Positions 36,891 through 47,945 of a DNA stretch of 64,000 nucleotides are shown here, in pieces. Within the stretch, counting starts at the first letter, position 1. The number at the start of each line of letters is the position of its first letter. The notes below the pieces were generated by a model. The model searched no databases. It worked only from the letters and a program-made list of their open reading frames with translations, and was not told the DNA's origin. The DNA comes from Moringa oleifera (taxonomy: Eukaryota; Streptophyta; Magnoliopsida; Brassicales; Moringaceae), in contig JAJFZO010000896.1 of assembly GCA_021397835.1 (NCBI GenBank), positions 4,380,501 to 4,444,500 of the forward strand, read 5' to 3'. The translations under genes were made by a program, and so were the position numbers.

Positions 36891-39835
36891 AATGACCTAA
36901 CGGCAATCACTAGACCTAGTAGACATCAATACTGCGATTTTCCCTAACAATAATGCAAAGATAGTAGTTGGCATAAGTAGGCATGAAAGTGAGCATTTGT
37001 GAACTCAATGATGGCGTAATAGGAGTAGGAAGCGCTAAAAAAGCCCAACAACTGTTATGGGGCAATCGTTGATGCTAGTAGATGCTTGCGCTAGCTTTGG
37101 GGGACCCTAATGATTGCCTAGTTATAGCAACGAGGCAGTTGCTAGTAGATGCAATTGCAATTACATGGGGAACCTAGGGACTTCTTAGCTATCACTTAAA
37201 GGTAGTTGCTGATGTCAGTAGACGTCAGTGCCAGTAAGGATTACCCATGATAGCCATTGACGTTAGAAGAGCCCAACAACTGGTGCTAGGCAGTCATGGG
37301 CATTGGTAGAGGGTAGTACTAGCATTAGGGGAGCTCAGTGATGATCTAGTAGTGGTTGTTGATGCCAGTAGACATCTACGATAGGATTTCCCAGTAATGG
37401 CCTTGTGGCAATCACTGATACAAGTAGACACGAGGCAAAAGTATACAAGGGTCAAACGATGGCCTAGCAGTAATTGTAGCATTAGGAAAGCATAACGACG
37501 ACTACAAAGAAGTCGTTGGTGCTAGAAGACCTCGTGCTAACTTTGGAGGAACCCTATGACTGCCCAACTACTGTTGAGGGGCAGTTGTCGGTGTTCTTAG
37601 ACATAAATGCTAGCACTAAGAGAACTCGAGAACTACCAGCAATTATTATGGGGCAGTAATTACTAGTGTCGATAGATGCTTGTGCTACATAAGGGGAGGC
37701 CCAAAACAACCCCATGACTGTCGTTAGCATTGGGAACGCCCAACAATTATTGTTAGGCAGTTATTGGCACATGGAGAGATCAGCACCTGTAGTGAGGGAC
37801 CTTAGCAACAACTTAGTGACAATCACTAATGAGGCCTGCATCTGCCACTGTGTTACCACTGTGATGGCCCAATAGTAATCATTGGCACAGGTATACGTGA
37901 GGACAAGCACTAGAAGAGCCTAACATTGGCTTAGCATTAGCAGTTAGCATTGGGAAAGCCCAATGACTGATTTAGGGAATTGCTTAGAGTAGGTAGATAT
38001 TAGTGCTAGCTTTAATAAGACCTAACAACTGTCCAGTTACTTTTGCGGTGTAGTTGTTGGTGTTAGTAGACGATAAAGCCAACACTGAAAAAGTCTAGCG
38101 ATGACTCGGTGGTAGTCGGTGACATTGAGAATGCCTAATGATTGCTACAAAGCAATCATTAACACTAGTAGATGTCAACGCTAACATGAGAAGAGCTTAG
38201 CGATGACCCAATAATTGTTGCTGACACTAGCAAACATCTACACTAAAGAAGCTTAATGATGACCTAGCTACAGTAGTTAGCACTATGAGAGCCCAATGAT
38301 AGCTACGTGCCAGTCAGTGGTGCTAGGCAGACGCTTATGCCAACTTTAGAGGAGCTTAACAACTTCTTAGCTACTACTACAGGGCAGTTGCAGGTGTTAA
38401 CAGATGCCAATCCCATTACTAGGGGAACTTAAGGATAATGGGATAGCCTAACTATAGCAATAGTGTCGATATAGCCTAATGATGACTTCATGATGGTCGC
38501 TAGCATTGGGAGAGCCTAATGACGACAGTTGGGTAATTGCAGACATTAGTAGATGCTCGCGCCAACACTAAGAGAACTCAGTGATGACCTAACGGTAGTC
38601 ACTAACGCTAGTGATGGGTTCCCCTTATGATGGCCTAGTGGCAGTTATTGGCATAGGAAGATGAGATGGCAAGCACTGGAGGAGCCCAACGACGGCTACA
38701 TAAAAGTCATGAGGATCCATTGGACTGTCATGCTACTTTTGCGATGCAGTTGCTAGAGTTAATACATGCTAGTGCCAGCATCATGAGAACCTAACAACAA
38801 AACCGTAATAGCCTCTATTGTTGGGAGAGCCCTACTGCATAGTAATCGCTATAGCCAGTAAATGCCAGTACCAATACTATAAAAGCTTCATGATGACCTA
38901 GAGATAGTCATTAGCATTGTCTCCCAATGATGGTTAAACGATAGTCGTTGGTGTAACTAGATGCATGACCAAGCAGTGGAGAAGCCAAATGACGAACTAG
39001 TAGCAATAACAGGCATTGTAAGAGCCCAATGACTTTTGTAGGTAAGTTTGGTGTTGCTGGTAAATGCTGGCGCCAGCTTTAGGGTAATCTAACGACTTAT
39101 AAGCTATAATTGTGGTGCAGTTGCATGTGTTGACAAATGATGACACTAAAACAAGGGGAACCTAAGGACTACGCCGCTATTGCTATAAGGCAGTCACTGG
39201 TATTGATAAATGCTAGTTCTAGCAGATAGGGAGCCCAACGATGACCAAATGATAGTCGTAGGGGATGAGAGAGCCCAACGACTCTTATTGGGCAGTCACT
39301 GACTCTAGCAAACATCTTCACTAGGCTTCCCCAACGATGGCCCAATGGCAGTCATTGGCACAGCTAAACATAAAAGGAAAAATTAAAGGAGTAGAATGAC
39401 AACCTAGCAATAGTGATTGGTGTTTGAAGAGCCCAATGACTATTACGGGGAAGTCATTAGTGTTGTAGACACTCACACCAGCTTTGACGGAACCTAACGA
39501 CTGCCTAACAACTTTTGTAGTGTAGTTATTGTATGAGTAGACGCCAATGCCAACATCGATAGAGCCTAATGATGACCTCAGGATAGTTATTGATATTGAG
39601 AGAGCCCAAGGACTATTGTTGGATAGTCATTGATGCTGGTAGTTGCCAACACCAACATTAGGGAAGCTAAATGATGACTTGGTGATACTCACTAGCGTTG
39701 CTAGACATTTATGCTGAGCTCCTACAACGATGGCCCAGTGGTAGTCATTAGCACAGTTTGATGAGGGGGCAAGCACTAGAAGAGTCCAAGGATGGCCTAG
39801 AACTAATTATTAGTGTTGGGAGAGCCAATGTTGTT
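36891..39835 (+). repeat. Type E segment 3 of satellite family 1
   Basis: Pairs in order with 47946-50950 at an offset of 11.06-11.11 kb. Examples are GCGATTTTCCCTAAC near 36933, a GTCATGAGGATCCATTGGAC segment near 38707 and AGTTGCCAACACCAACA at 39641. Its first 1.7 kb also pairs with type E segments 1 and 2. At about 39836 the pairing partner changes from type E to type D. No gene is seen. Confidence 0.8.
38410..38444. repeat. Short perfect inverted repeat created by a local insertion
   Basis: ATCCCATTA at 38410-38418 and its exact reverse complement TAATGGGAT at 38436-38444 flank a 17-base loop. The paralogue near 49490-49520 reads through as AACTTAGGGATAGC without the AATGGGAT piece, so the right arm is an insertion of about 8 bp copied in inverted orientation from the left arm. 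Confidence 0.7.
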
Positions 39836-41030
39836 AGGCAATCACTAACGTTGGTAAATATCTACATTGGGTTACCCCAACAACGGCCCAATAATAGTCA
39901 CTAGAGCAAAAAGGCGCGAAAGCAAGCACAAGAACAGCCCAACAATAGCCTAGTAGCAGTAATTGGCATAAAGAAGGCCTAATGACTATTGTGGGGAAGT
40001 TGCTTGTGCTGGCAGATGCTCGCACTAACTTTAGAGGAACCTAATGACTACCCAGTTACTTCTGTGATACACTTATTAGTGTCGATAATTGCAAGTACCA
40101 GAGACAAGGGAGCCTAACAATGTCTCAGTGATAGCTATTGGCGTTAGGAAAGCCCAATGACTATTACTAGGTAGTCACTGACGTAGATAGATGCCAATGC
40201 TAGCACAAGGGGAATATAACAATGACCGAGCTATAGTCACTAGCACTGGCAGTCATCTGCTCTAGGTATCCTAGCTATGACCCAATGATAATCGCCAGCA
40301 TACATAGACGCGAGGGCAATTATTAGGGGACCTCAATGATGGCCTAGTAGTAGTGGTCATCGTTGGGGGAGCATAATGACTATTGCGTGGCAGTTGCTTA
40401 TACTAGTAGACGCTTGTGCCAGCTTTAGGGGAACCCAATGATTGCCTAGCTAGTGCAGCAGGGCAATTGCTAGAGCTAGCAGATGCTTGTACCACTACTG
40501 AGGGAACCGAAGGACCATGCAGCTGTTGCTTTGAGGCAGTAGTTAGTATTACCAAACTCTTGCGCAAGCATCGAGGGAGCCTAATAACGACCTATGATCA
40601 TTACTAGCACAAAGACAGCCTAATGATTACTATTGGGTAGTCATTGAACACTGGTAAATACTAATGTTCGCACTAAGGGATCCTAGTGATGACCCAGCGG
40701 CAGTTGTTGGCACAGGCTGAACATCTATGCTGGGTTCCCTTTGAGATGGCCGGCGATAGTTGCTTGCACCAATAGATAAAATGGTAACCACTAATCTAGC
40801 CCAACAACAGCCTAACAGCTTAACAGTCGTTGGCATTGGGAGAAACTAATAATTGTGGCTAGGCAATCAGTGACGGTGGCGGATGGGAGTGTTAGCACTA
40901 AGGAAACTCAACAATAACCTCATGACAATCACTAACGTAAATAGACTCGAGGGCAACTGTAGGAGGAGTCGAATGATTGCCTAACAATAGTAGTAGGCAC
41001 TAAGAGAGCCTAACGACTTCTATAGGGATG
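39836..41030 (+). repeat. Truncated type D segment
   Basis: Matches 56590-57960 at an offset of about 16.75 kb, and also 30290-31740 and 45680-47070. Shared landmarks include AGAGCAAAAAGGCGCGAA near 39901, GCTAGTGCAGCAGGGCAATTG near 40449 and AACTTTTATAGGGA-like (GACTTCTATAGGGATG) near 41019. It ends abruptly where family 2 block B3 starts. Confidence 0.78.
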
Positions 41031-41054
41031 AGATACCTGCCGAGGTAGTCGGAC
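41031..41054. other. Unassigned filler at the D-to-B3 junction
   Basis: Between the last type D match (GGGATG at about 41030) and the first clear family 2 match (CTGCCTCCCATGG at about 41055) lie about 24 bases that I cannot place in either family. They contain a small TACC...GGTA dyad. This fits filler DNA at a repaired break. Confidence 0.45.
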
Positions 41055-44000
41055 CTGCCTCCCATGGTAATTGTTCGTGGAATGTAGCTCCTTTTGCATG
41101 TTCGTTCAATAGCCTATCAAGCTACTACAATGATGGTGAAGCTCGCATAGAGCACCTGACTTGGCTGGCACACTTGTTGCGACTGCTCGTTGGGGCCTCT
41201 GCCCATCACAGGCCTAATAGAGGCAACCGTGGCTTGCCTCCCTTGTCTATGGTCCATGCGATGTAGCTACCTTAGCATGATCACTCGACAGTCTATTGAG
41301 GGATAACTATGAGGGCCTAGCTCATGTGCAGCACCCATAGCTTGGCTAGCGCCCCTACTATGGCTTTACGTTGGGCATTTCGCCCAAGTCATGACAATCG
41401 AGGCACCATGGCTTGCCTTTGGTGCTAATGGTCCATCTAACGCAGCTCCCTTTGCACACATGCTAGGTAATCTATTGAGCAATAGCGGTAAAGGTCTAGC
41501 TTAGGTGAGGGTGCCCATGGCAAGGTTAGTACTCTTACTACGGCAGCACGTTAGGTTTTCCATCCTTGCTATGCCTCCTAGGGGTAGTTGTGGCCCGCCT
41601 CCCATGCCCATGGTCCTTGCGATGGGGCACCTTTGATGTGCTCGATGGGCAGTCCTTCGAGCGACAGCGATGAGGGTCTAGCTTGCATGGGGTGCCCATG
41701 GCCTGGTTGATGCTCCTACTATGGTCGCATGTTAGGCCTTTCATCCTTGTTGCACCTTTTTAAGGTAACCATGGCTTGCGTCTCGTGCCCACGATCCCTA
41801 CGACATGGCTCCCTTGGCATGTTTGATGGGCAATCAATCGACAGATGATGTCAAGGGTTCCTTTCACGTAGGGCACCCATGGCTTGGCTGGTGCACGTGC
41901 GATAAATGCAAGCTAAACCTTCCACCCTTGACAAACCTAGAGGTAGCAATGATTTGCCTCCCAATCTAAGGTCTGTGCAATATGGCTCCCACAACACACT
42001 CACTGGGTAGTCTATCTGGTGACAATGATGAGGGTTTGGCTTGCATGAGGTGACCATGGCTTCGTTGAAGCGCCTACTTCAGCAACATATTGGGCCTTTT
42101 GCCTATGCTGAGCATATTTAAGATAGCCATGGCTTGCCTCTCATGCCCATGGTCCATACAGAGTGGCTTCTTCGGCATGCTTGTTGCACAGTTTGTAGAG
42201 GGATGACATCGAGGGTGTTACTCGCGTGAGGTGCCCGAGGCCTAGCTGGTGCCTGTTATGGCCACATGCAGGGCCTTCCAGCCATGCTATGCTTATTAGG
42301 GGCTATCGTGGCTTACTTTCTATGCCTATGGTCCATGCAACGTGACTTCCTTGGCACACTCATTAGGCAATCTATTGAAGGAAAATGATGAGGGTTTTGC
42401 TTGCGTGGGGCGCTGATGGCCTTGCAAGCTTGCCTACTATGGTCGCATGTTCGGCCTTTCACCCATCCCATGCCTTCAATATACATTAGCTAGTCATTTA
42501 TCAAGGGAAAGCGACAAGGGTCTGGCTCGCATGGGAGGACCACGACCTTGCTGGGTGCCAGCTATGACCGAACGTTGGGACTTCCACCCATGCCATCCCT
42601 ACTGAGTGCGATTATGTCTTGCCTTCAATGCCCATGGTCCATTCCAGGTAGCTTCCTTGGCATGCTCATTGGGTAGTCTAAGGGGGGATAGTGATGAGGG
42701 CTTTTTTAAAACATGAGGCACCTATAGGTTGGCTAGGGAGCTTGTTAGGATCGTACATTGGGACATCCTACTACATCGTGCGTGCTGGGGCTCGTTGTGG
42801 CTTGCTTCCCATGCCTACGATCCTTCTGATGTGACACTTTTGACATGCTCACTTGGCTGTTTATCCAAGGGCAATGACAAGAATTTTGCTCATGTAGGGT
42901 GCCAATGGCCTAGTTGGCACGCCCGTTGCAAGCGCACATTGGGCCATCTGCCCATACCATGCCAGCTGGGGTAAATGGTGGCTTGTCTACCATGCACATG
43001 GTCCATGCGACACAGCTCTCTTAGTAAGCTCGTTTGGCAATCTACTAAGGGACAATGTTGAGGGTCTAGCTCGCGTATGGTGCCAAAGGCCTGGTTGGCA
43101 CTCTTATTGTGGCCGCAAATTGCCTGCGACTAATGTTATGCCTATAGGGTGCAGCCCTGACTTGCTGCACTTGTCCACTGTCTAATGATATGACTCCCTC
43201 AGCATTTTTGCTAGGTAGCCTATTGAGGGACAATGACGAGGGTCTTGCTTGCGTGGAGCGCCCATGGCCTGGCTTGGGAGCCTATTGCAGTTACATGCTG
43301 GGTTTTATTCCCATGCCACTCCGGCTAGGGGAAACCGTGGCTTACCTCACGTGCATATAGTCCATGCAATACAGCTCCCTTAATACACTTAGTGGGCAAT
43401 TTATTAAGGGAGATCAACGAAGGTATGGCTCGTGTAGGATTCCTATGGCTTAGCAGGAGCAACTATAATGGTCATATGCTAGGCCTTCTACCCATGCTAT
43501 GCCTGATGAGGGCTACCATAGCTTGCCTCTTATGCCTATGGTCTATGTGATGGCGGCTCTCTTGGCACGCTCACTGTGTAGCCTATCAAGGAATAGCGAC
43601 AAGGGTTTTGCTCACATGAGGTGCCCGTGGCTTACCTCACGCACATATAGCCCATGCAATATAGCTCCCTCGATACACTTGGTGGGTAGTCTATCAAGGG
43701 AGATCGACGAAGGTATGGTCGCGTGGGGCTTCTATGGCTTGGTAAGAGCAGCTGTAATGGCCACACGCTGGGCCTTCTATCCTTACTATGTGTGATGGGG
43801 GCTACTATGGCTTGCCTCCCATGCCCATGGTTCGTACAACAATGGCTCCTTGGCACGCTAGCTGGGCAGTCTATCGAGGGATAGCGACGAGGGTTTTGCT
43901 CGTGTGAGGTGCCCTTGGATTGCTTGGCATGACTACTACAGCTGTAGGCAAGGCATTTTGATCATGCCATGCTTGTTGGAGGTAGTAATGGCTTGCCTCC

Positions 44001-44471
44001 TTTGTCCACAATCCACATGACCTAGCTCCCTTGGCTGGCTCAATCAAGGGATGATGTCGAAGGTTTCCCTAGTGTGAGGCTTCGATGGCCTGGCTGGTGT
44101 GTGTGCTGCGGCTGCATGCTGGGCCATCTGTAAATGCCTTATGTGTTGGGGGCTATCATGGCTTGCCTCTTGTGCCCATGGTCCATGCAATAAGGCTCAT
44201 TTGGCTTGCTCATTAGGTAATCTATCGAGGGACAACACAAGGGTTTTGCTTGCATGGGGTGCGCATGGCTTGGTTGGGCTGCCTATTACAACTGAACACT
44301 TTAGGCCTTTCACCCATACAATTCTTGTTGCGACCTACTGCGGCTTGTTTCTCATGCCCATTGTCCACGCAACGCGGCTCCCTTGGCATGTTCGTTGGGT
44401 AGTCTATCGAGGGACTACGACAACGTTTTTTCCTTACGATTGCATATTAGGCCTTCTGCCCATGTCATACC
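41055..44471 (+). repeat. Satellite family 2, block B3 (about 19-20 units)
   Basis: Same landmarks as B1 and B2. It pairs with 25.75-29.16 kb of B2 at an offset of about 15.3 kb; for example CACCCAAGTCATGAC occurs at 26077 in B2 and CGCCCAAGTCATGAC near 41380. It enters in mid-unit and leaves through the same junction as B2 (CATACCAACTGGGGG, then family 1). Chance open frames overlap on both strands; none looks coding. Confidence 0.87.
43337..43916 (+). repeat. 290-bp tandem duplication inside B3
   Basis: CGTGGCTTACCTCACG with a CATATAG segment and a GGGAGATC(A/G)ACGAAGGTATGG segment occurs at 43336 and again at 43626, an offset of 290 bp, so copies run 43337-43626 and 43627-43916. B2 has one copy (near 28275). 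The event happened after B2 and B3 separated. The length is not a whole number of 175-bp units, so the phase of the array shifts here. Confidence 0.75.
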
Positions 44472-44795
44472 AACTGGGGGTCGGTGCTGGTGTCGATAGA
44501 CACTAGTGCTAGCAACGTAATAGCATAATGACAACTTATGACAATTGCTAGAGTTAGGATAGCCTAACAACTTCTGCTTGGTAGTCACTAGTGCTAGCAA
44601 ACAACTACACTGTGTTATGCCAGGGATGGCCTAATTGTGGTAAGTGGTGTCGGTAAACACGAGGCAGGCACTAAAAGAGCCTAATGATGGCCTAGGAATA
44701 GTAATTGGCGGTGATGGAGCCCAACGACTATTATGGGAAAGTAGCAGTGCTGGCAGATGATCACGCCAGCGTCGAGGAACCCAACGACTGCCCAA

Positions 44796-44840
44796 CTACT
44801 GCTATGAGGTAGTTACTCTACTGCTATGAGGTAGTTACTC
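44796..44840 (+). repeat. Exact 22-bp tandem duplication
   Basis: CTACTGCTATGAGGTAGTTA plus CT occurs at 44796-44817 and again, without change, at 44818-44839. The homologous sites near 29450 and 55730 hold one copy. The exact identity amid diverged repeats indicates a recent slip. Confidence 0.88.
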
Positions 44841-45397
44841 GTATTGACAAATGTCGACACTAGCATTGGGAGAACCTAAAGACTGCCTAGCTATTGCTAT
44901 GTGGTAATTGGTGGTGTCAATAAACGCTACTACTAGCACTAGGGGAGCCTAGGATGACCTAATGATAATCGTTGGCGTTGGGAAGCCCCATAACTACTAC
45001 TAAGCAGTCATTGACGCTGGTGGACATCTTCACTGGGTTACCCTAATGATGGTCATATGACAGTTGTAGGTAGATAAAAGAGTAAGCATTAGAGGAGCCC
45101 AATGATGGCCTAGTAGCAGTAGTTAGCATTAAGAAAGCCTAACAACTACTGCAGGGAAGTTGTTGGTGTTTGCAAATGCTAGCATTAGCTTTAAGGGAAC
45201 CTAATGACTGCAGGTACTACTTCGGGATAGTAGTTGGTGTTATTAAATGCTAGCGCCAGCAATAGGGATCCAAGGACTACTCACTTATTATTGCTACCAT
45301 TAGGGGAGTTTAGTAATGCCTCCATGATAGTCGCTGGCAATAGGACAGCCCAAAGACTTTTCCTAGGCAGTGGCTGACATTGGTAGATGCCAGCGCT

Positions 45398-45491
45398 GGC
45401 ATTAAGAGAGCATAGTAACAACCCCACTTTATAGGAATCATCATTGGCATTAAGAGAGCATAGTAACAACCCCACTTTATAGGAATCATCA
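45398..45491 (+). repeat. Nearly exact 48-bp tandem duplication
   Basis: GGCATTAAGAGAGCATAGTA and the following bases to AATCATCA recur with a period of 48: copies start at 45398 and 45446, with at least 46 bases identical. The paralogue near 30080-30125 has one copy. This is among the youngest repeats in the window. Confidence 0.9.
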
Positions 45492-47430
45492 ACTTCCCTA
45501 CTATTATTGTGGCATAATTATTGATGTTGGAAGATGCATGCATCATACTAAGAGACCCTAAGGATTGCCTCGTTATTAATGAAAGGTAGTTGTTGGTGTC
45601 GATAGACGCCAATGCTAGACATTAAGGCAGCTAAGTCACAACCTAATGATAGTCACTGGCATTGGGAGGGCCTTACAACTGTTATTGGGCAATTATTAAC
45701 ATCGGCAAACATCTGCATTAAGTTGCCTTAGCGATGGCCTAATGGTAGTTGTTGATGTAAAAGAACCTGGGGGCAAGCACTAGAGTAGCCCAATGACAGC
45801 TTAATAGCAATAATTGGCATAACGAAAGCCTAACAACTACTGCTGGGAAGTTGTTTGTCCTGGCAGATGTTCACGTTAGGTTTGAAGGAATCCAACAACT
45901 ACCCAGTTACTTTTGTGGTACAGTTACTAGTGTGGGTTAATGTGAGTATTAGTACTAAGAGAGCTTAACGACATCCCAGCGATAGTCGCTCGAGTTAAGT
46001 GAGCCCAACGACTGCTGCTGGGTAGTCGCTGATGTAGGTAGATGCCAACACCAGCACAAAGGGAGCTTAATGATGACCAATGACAATCGCTAGCACTAGC
46101 AGACATCTACTTTGGGTGTCCTAGCGATGGCCCAATGACAATCGCTAGAGTAAGTTGAAGCGAGGGCAAGCACTAGAGGATCTCAATAATGGCCTAGCAG
46201 TAACGATCATCATTATGAAAGCCTAACGACTACTGAATGGCAATCGCTAGTGCTGGCAGATGCTCGTGCCAGCTTTAGCTACTATAATAAAGCAGTTCCT
46301 TGAGCTGGCAAACGTGAGTGCCAGTACTTAGGGAATCGAGGGACCATGTAGCTATTGCTTCGGGGCAATAGTTGGTATTAGCAAATGCTAGCGCAAGCAC
46401 TGAGAAGCCTAGTGATGACGTTATGATGGTTACCAGCGTAACGAGAGCCCAATGATTATAGCTAGGTTGTCGCTGATGCTAGTATATTTTAGTGCTCGCA
46501 CTGATGGATCTCAGCGATGACCCAGCAGTAATCGTTGGTGCTAGCCGAAGACTGTGCTAGTTTCCCTTTGCGATGGCCTTATGACACTCATTTATGTAGG
46601 TAGACGCGATGGTAACTAATAAATGAGCCCAACAATAACCTAGCAGTAGTAGTTGCATTAGGAAAGCCTAACAATGATTGTTAGAGATTCATTGATGTTG
46701 GCCAAAGCTCGCGCCAACTTTAGGGGAACTCAACGGCTGCCTAACTATTTTTACAATATAGTTGTTAGTGTTAGTAAACACTAATGCCAGCACTAGGAAA
46801 GCCCAGTGATGACCTAGTGATAGTCGTAGGCGTTGGGAGAGCCCAACAACTGCTATGGGCAATCGCTGACATTGATAGATTGCAGTCCCCGCACTAGAGC
46901 AGCTCACCAATGACTTAGCGATGGTTGCTGGCACACGCAGACATCAACACTAGATTCTCTTAGCGATGGCCTAATGACAGTCATTAGCGCAAGCAGACAC
47001 GAGGGCAAGCACTAGACGAGCCTAACGTTGGCCTAACAATAGTTGTAGGCACTAGGATAGGCTAATAACTTCTACAGGGACGTCGCTCATACTGGCAAAT
47101 ACTAGCGTTAGCTTTAGAGGAACCCAACGATTACCCAACTTTCATTGTAGGGCAGTTATAGGTGTTGGTAGACGCTAGTGCCAGCACTAAGGAAACCTAA
47201 GGACCGCCCCGCTATTATTACGAGGAAGTGATTGGTGTCAATAGATGTAGTGCTTGCATAGGGAAAGCCCAATAGTGACCCAATGAAAGTCATAGGCGTC
47301 GAAAAAGACTTAAGACATCTTTACTAGGTTACCCCAGTGATAGCCCAATGGCAATAACTTAAACAAAAAGACACATGGGCAAGCATTAGAGGAGCCCAAC
47401 GATGGCTTAGTAGCAGTATTTGGCATTGGG

Positions 47431-47945
47431 AAAGCCCAACTATTGTTATGAGGCAGTTAATAGTGTCAGTAGACACTAGTGCTTGCATCGAGGGAGCCTA
47501 ATGACATCCCCATAATAGTTACTAGCATTGGAAATGCCTAACGATCGTTGCTGGTGAGTGTCTCGTGCTATTTAAGGCTAACGTAGCATTGAGGGAGCTT
47601 AGTGATGCCCTAGCAGTAATCACTGGTGTTGGGAGACATTTGCATTGGGCTCCCCCAATGATGACCCAACGACAGTCGCTAATGTAGGTAAAAGAGTTCA
47701 ACGATGGCATAGAGGTAGCAATTGGCATAGGGAGAGGATATCGACTATTACGAGGAAGTCCTTGGTGTTGGCAGATGCCGACATTAGCACAAAGGGAACC
47801 TATGTACTGCCTAACTATTACTATAGGGTAGTTGCTAGTGTCTATAGATGCTACTGCCAACATTAAGGGAATCCTGCGATGATCTAATAATGGTCACTAG
47901 CATTAGGAGAGCCCAACTACTATTGCTAGGCAATCACTAGTGCTA
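47431..47945 (+). repeat. Type G unit (third copy, single)
   Basis: Homologous to 36361-36890 at an offset of 11.06 kb, with GAGTGTCTCG at 47556, TGCTATTTAAGGCTAACG near 47567 and CCTATGTACTGCCTAACTATT near 47800. Only one copy is present here, against two at 35841-36890. Confidence 0.78.

Larger units (their letters stand above)
44472..47430 (+). repeat. Type D segment 2 of satellite family 1
   Basis: Pairs with 29159-32130 at about 15.3 kb, beginning at the family 2 exit junction (CTGGTGTCGATAGACACTAG, then ACTGTGTTATGCCAGGG). Local deletions relative to segment 1 lie near 45297 and near 47310 (each about 40-45 bp). At about 47430 the order changes to type G. No gene is seen. Confidence 0.82.
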
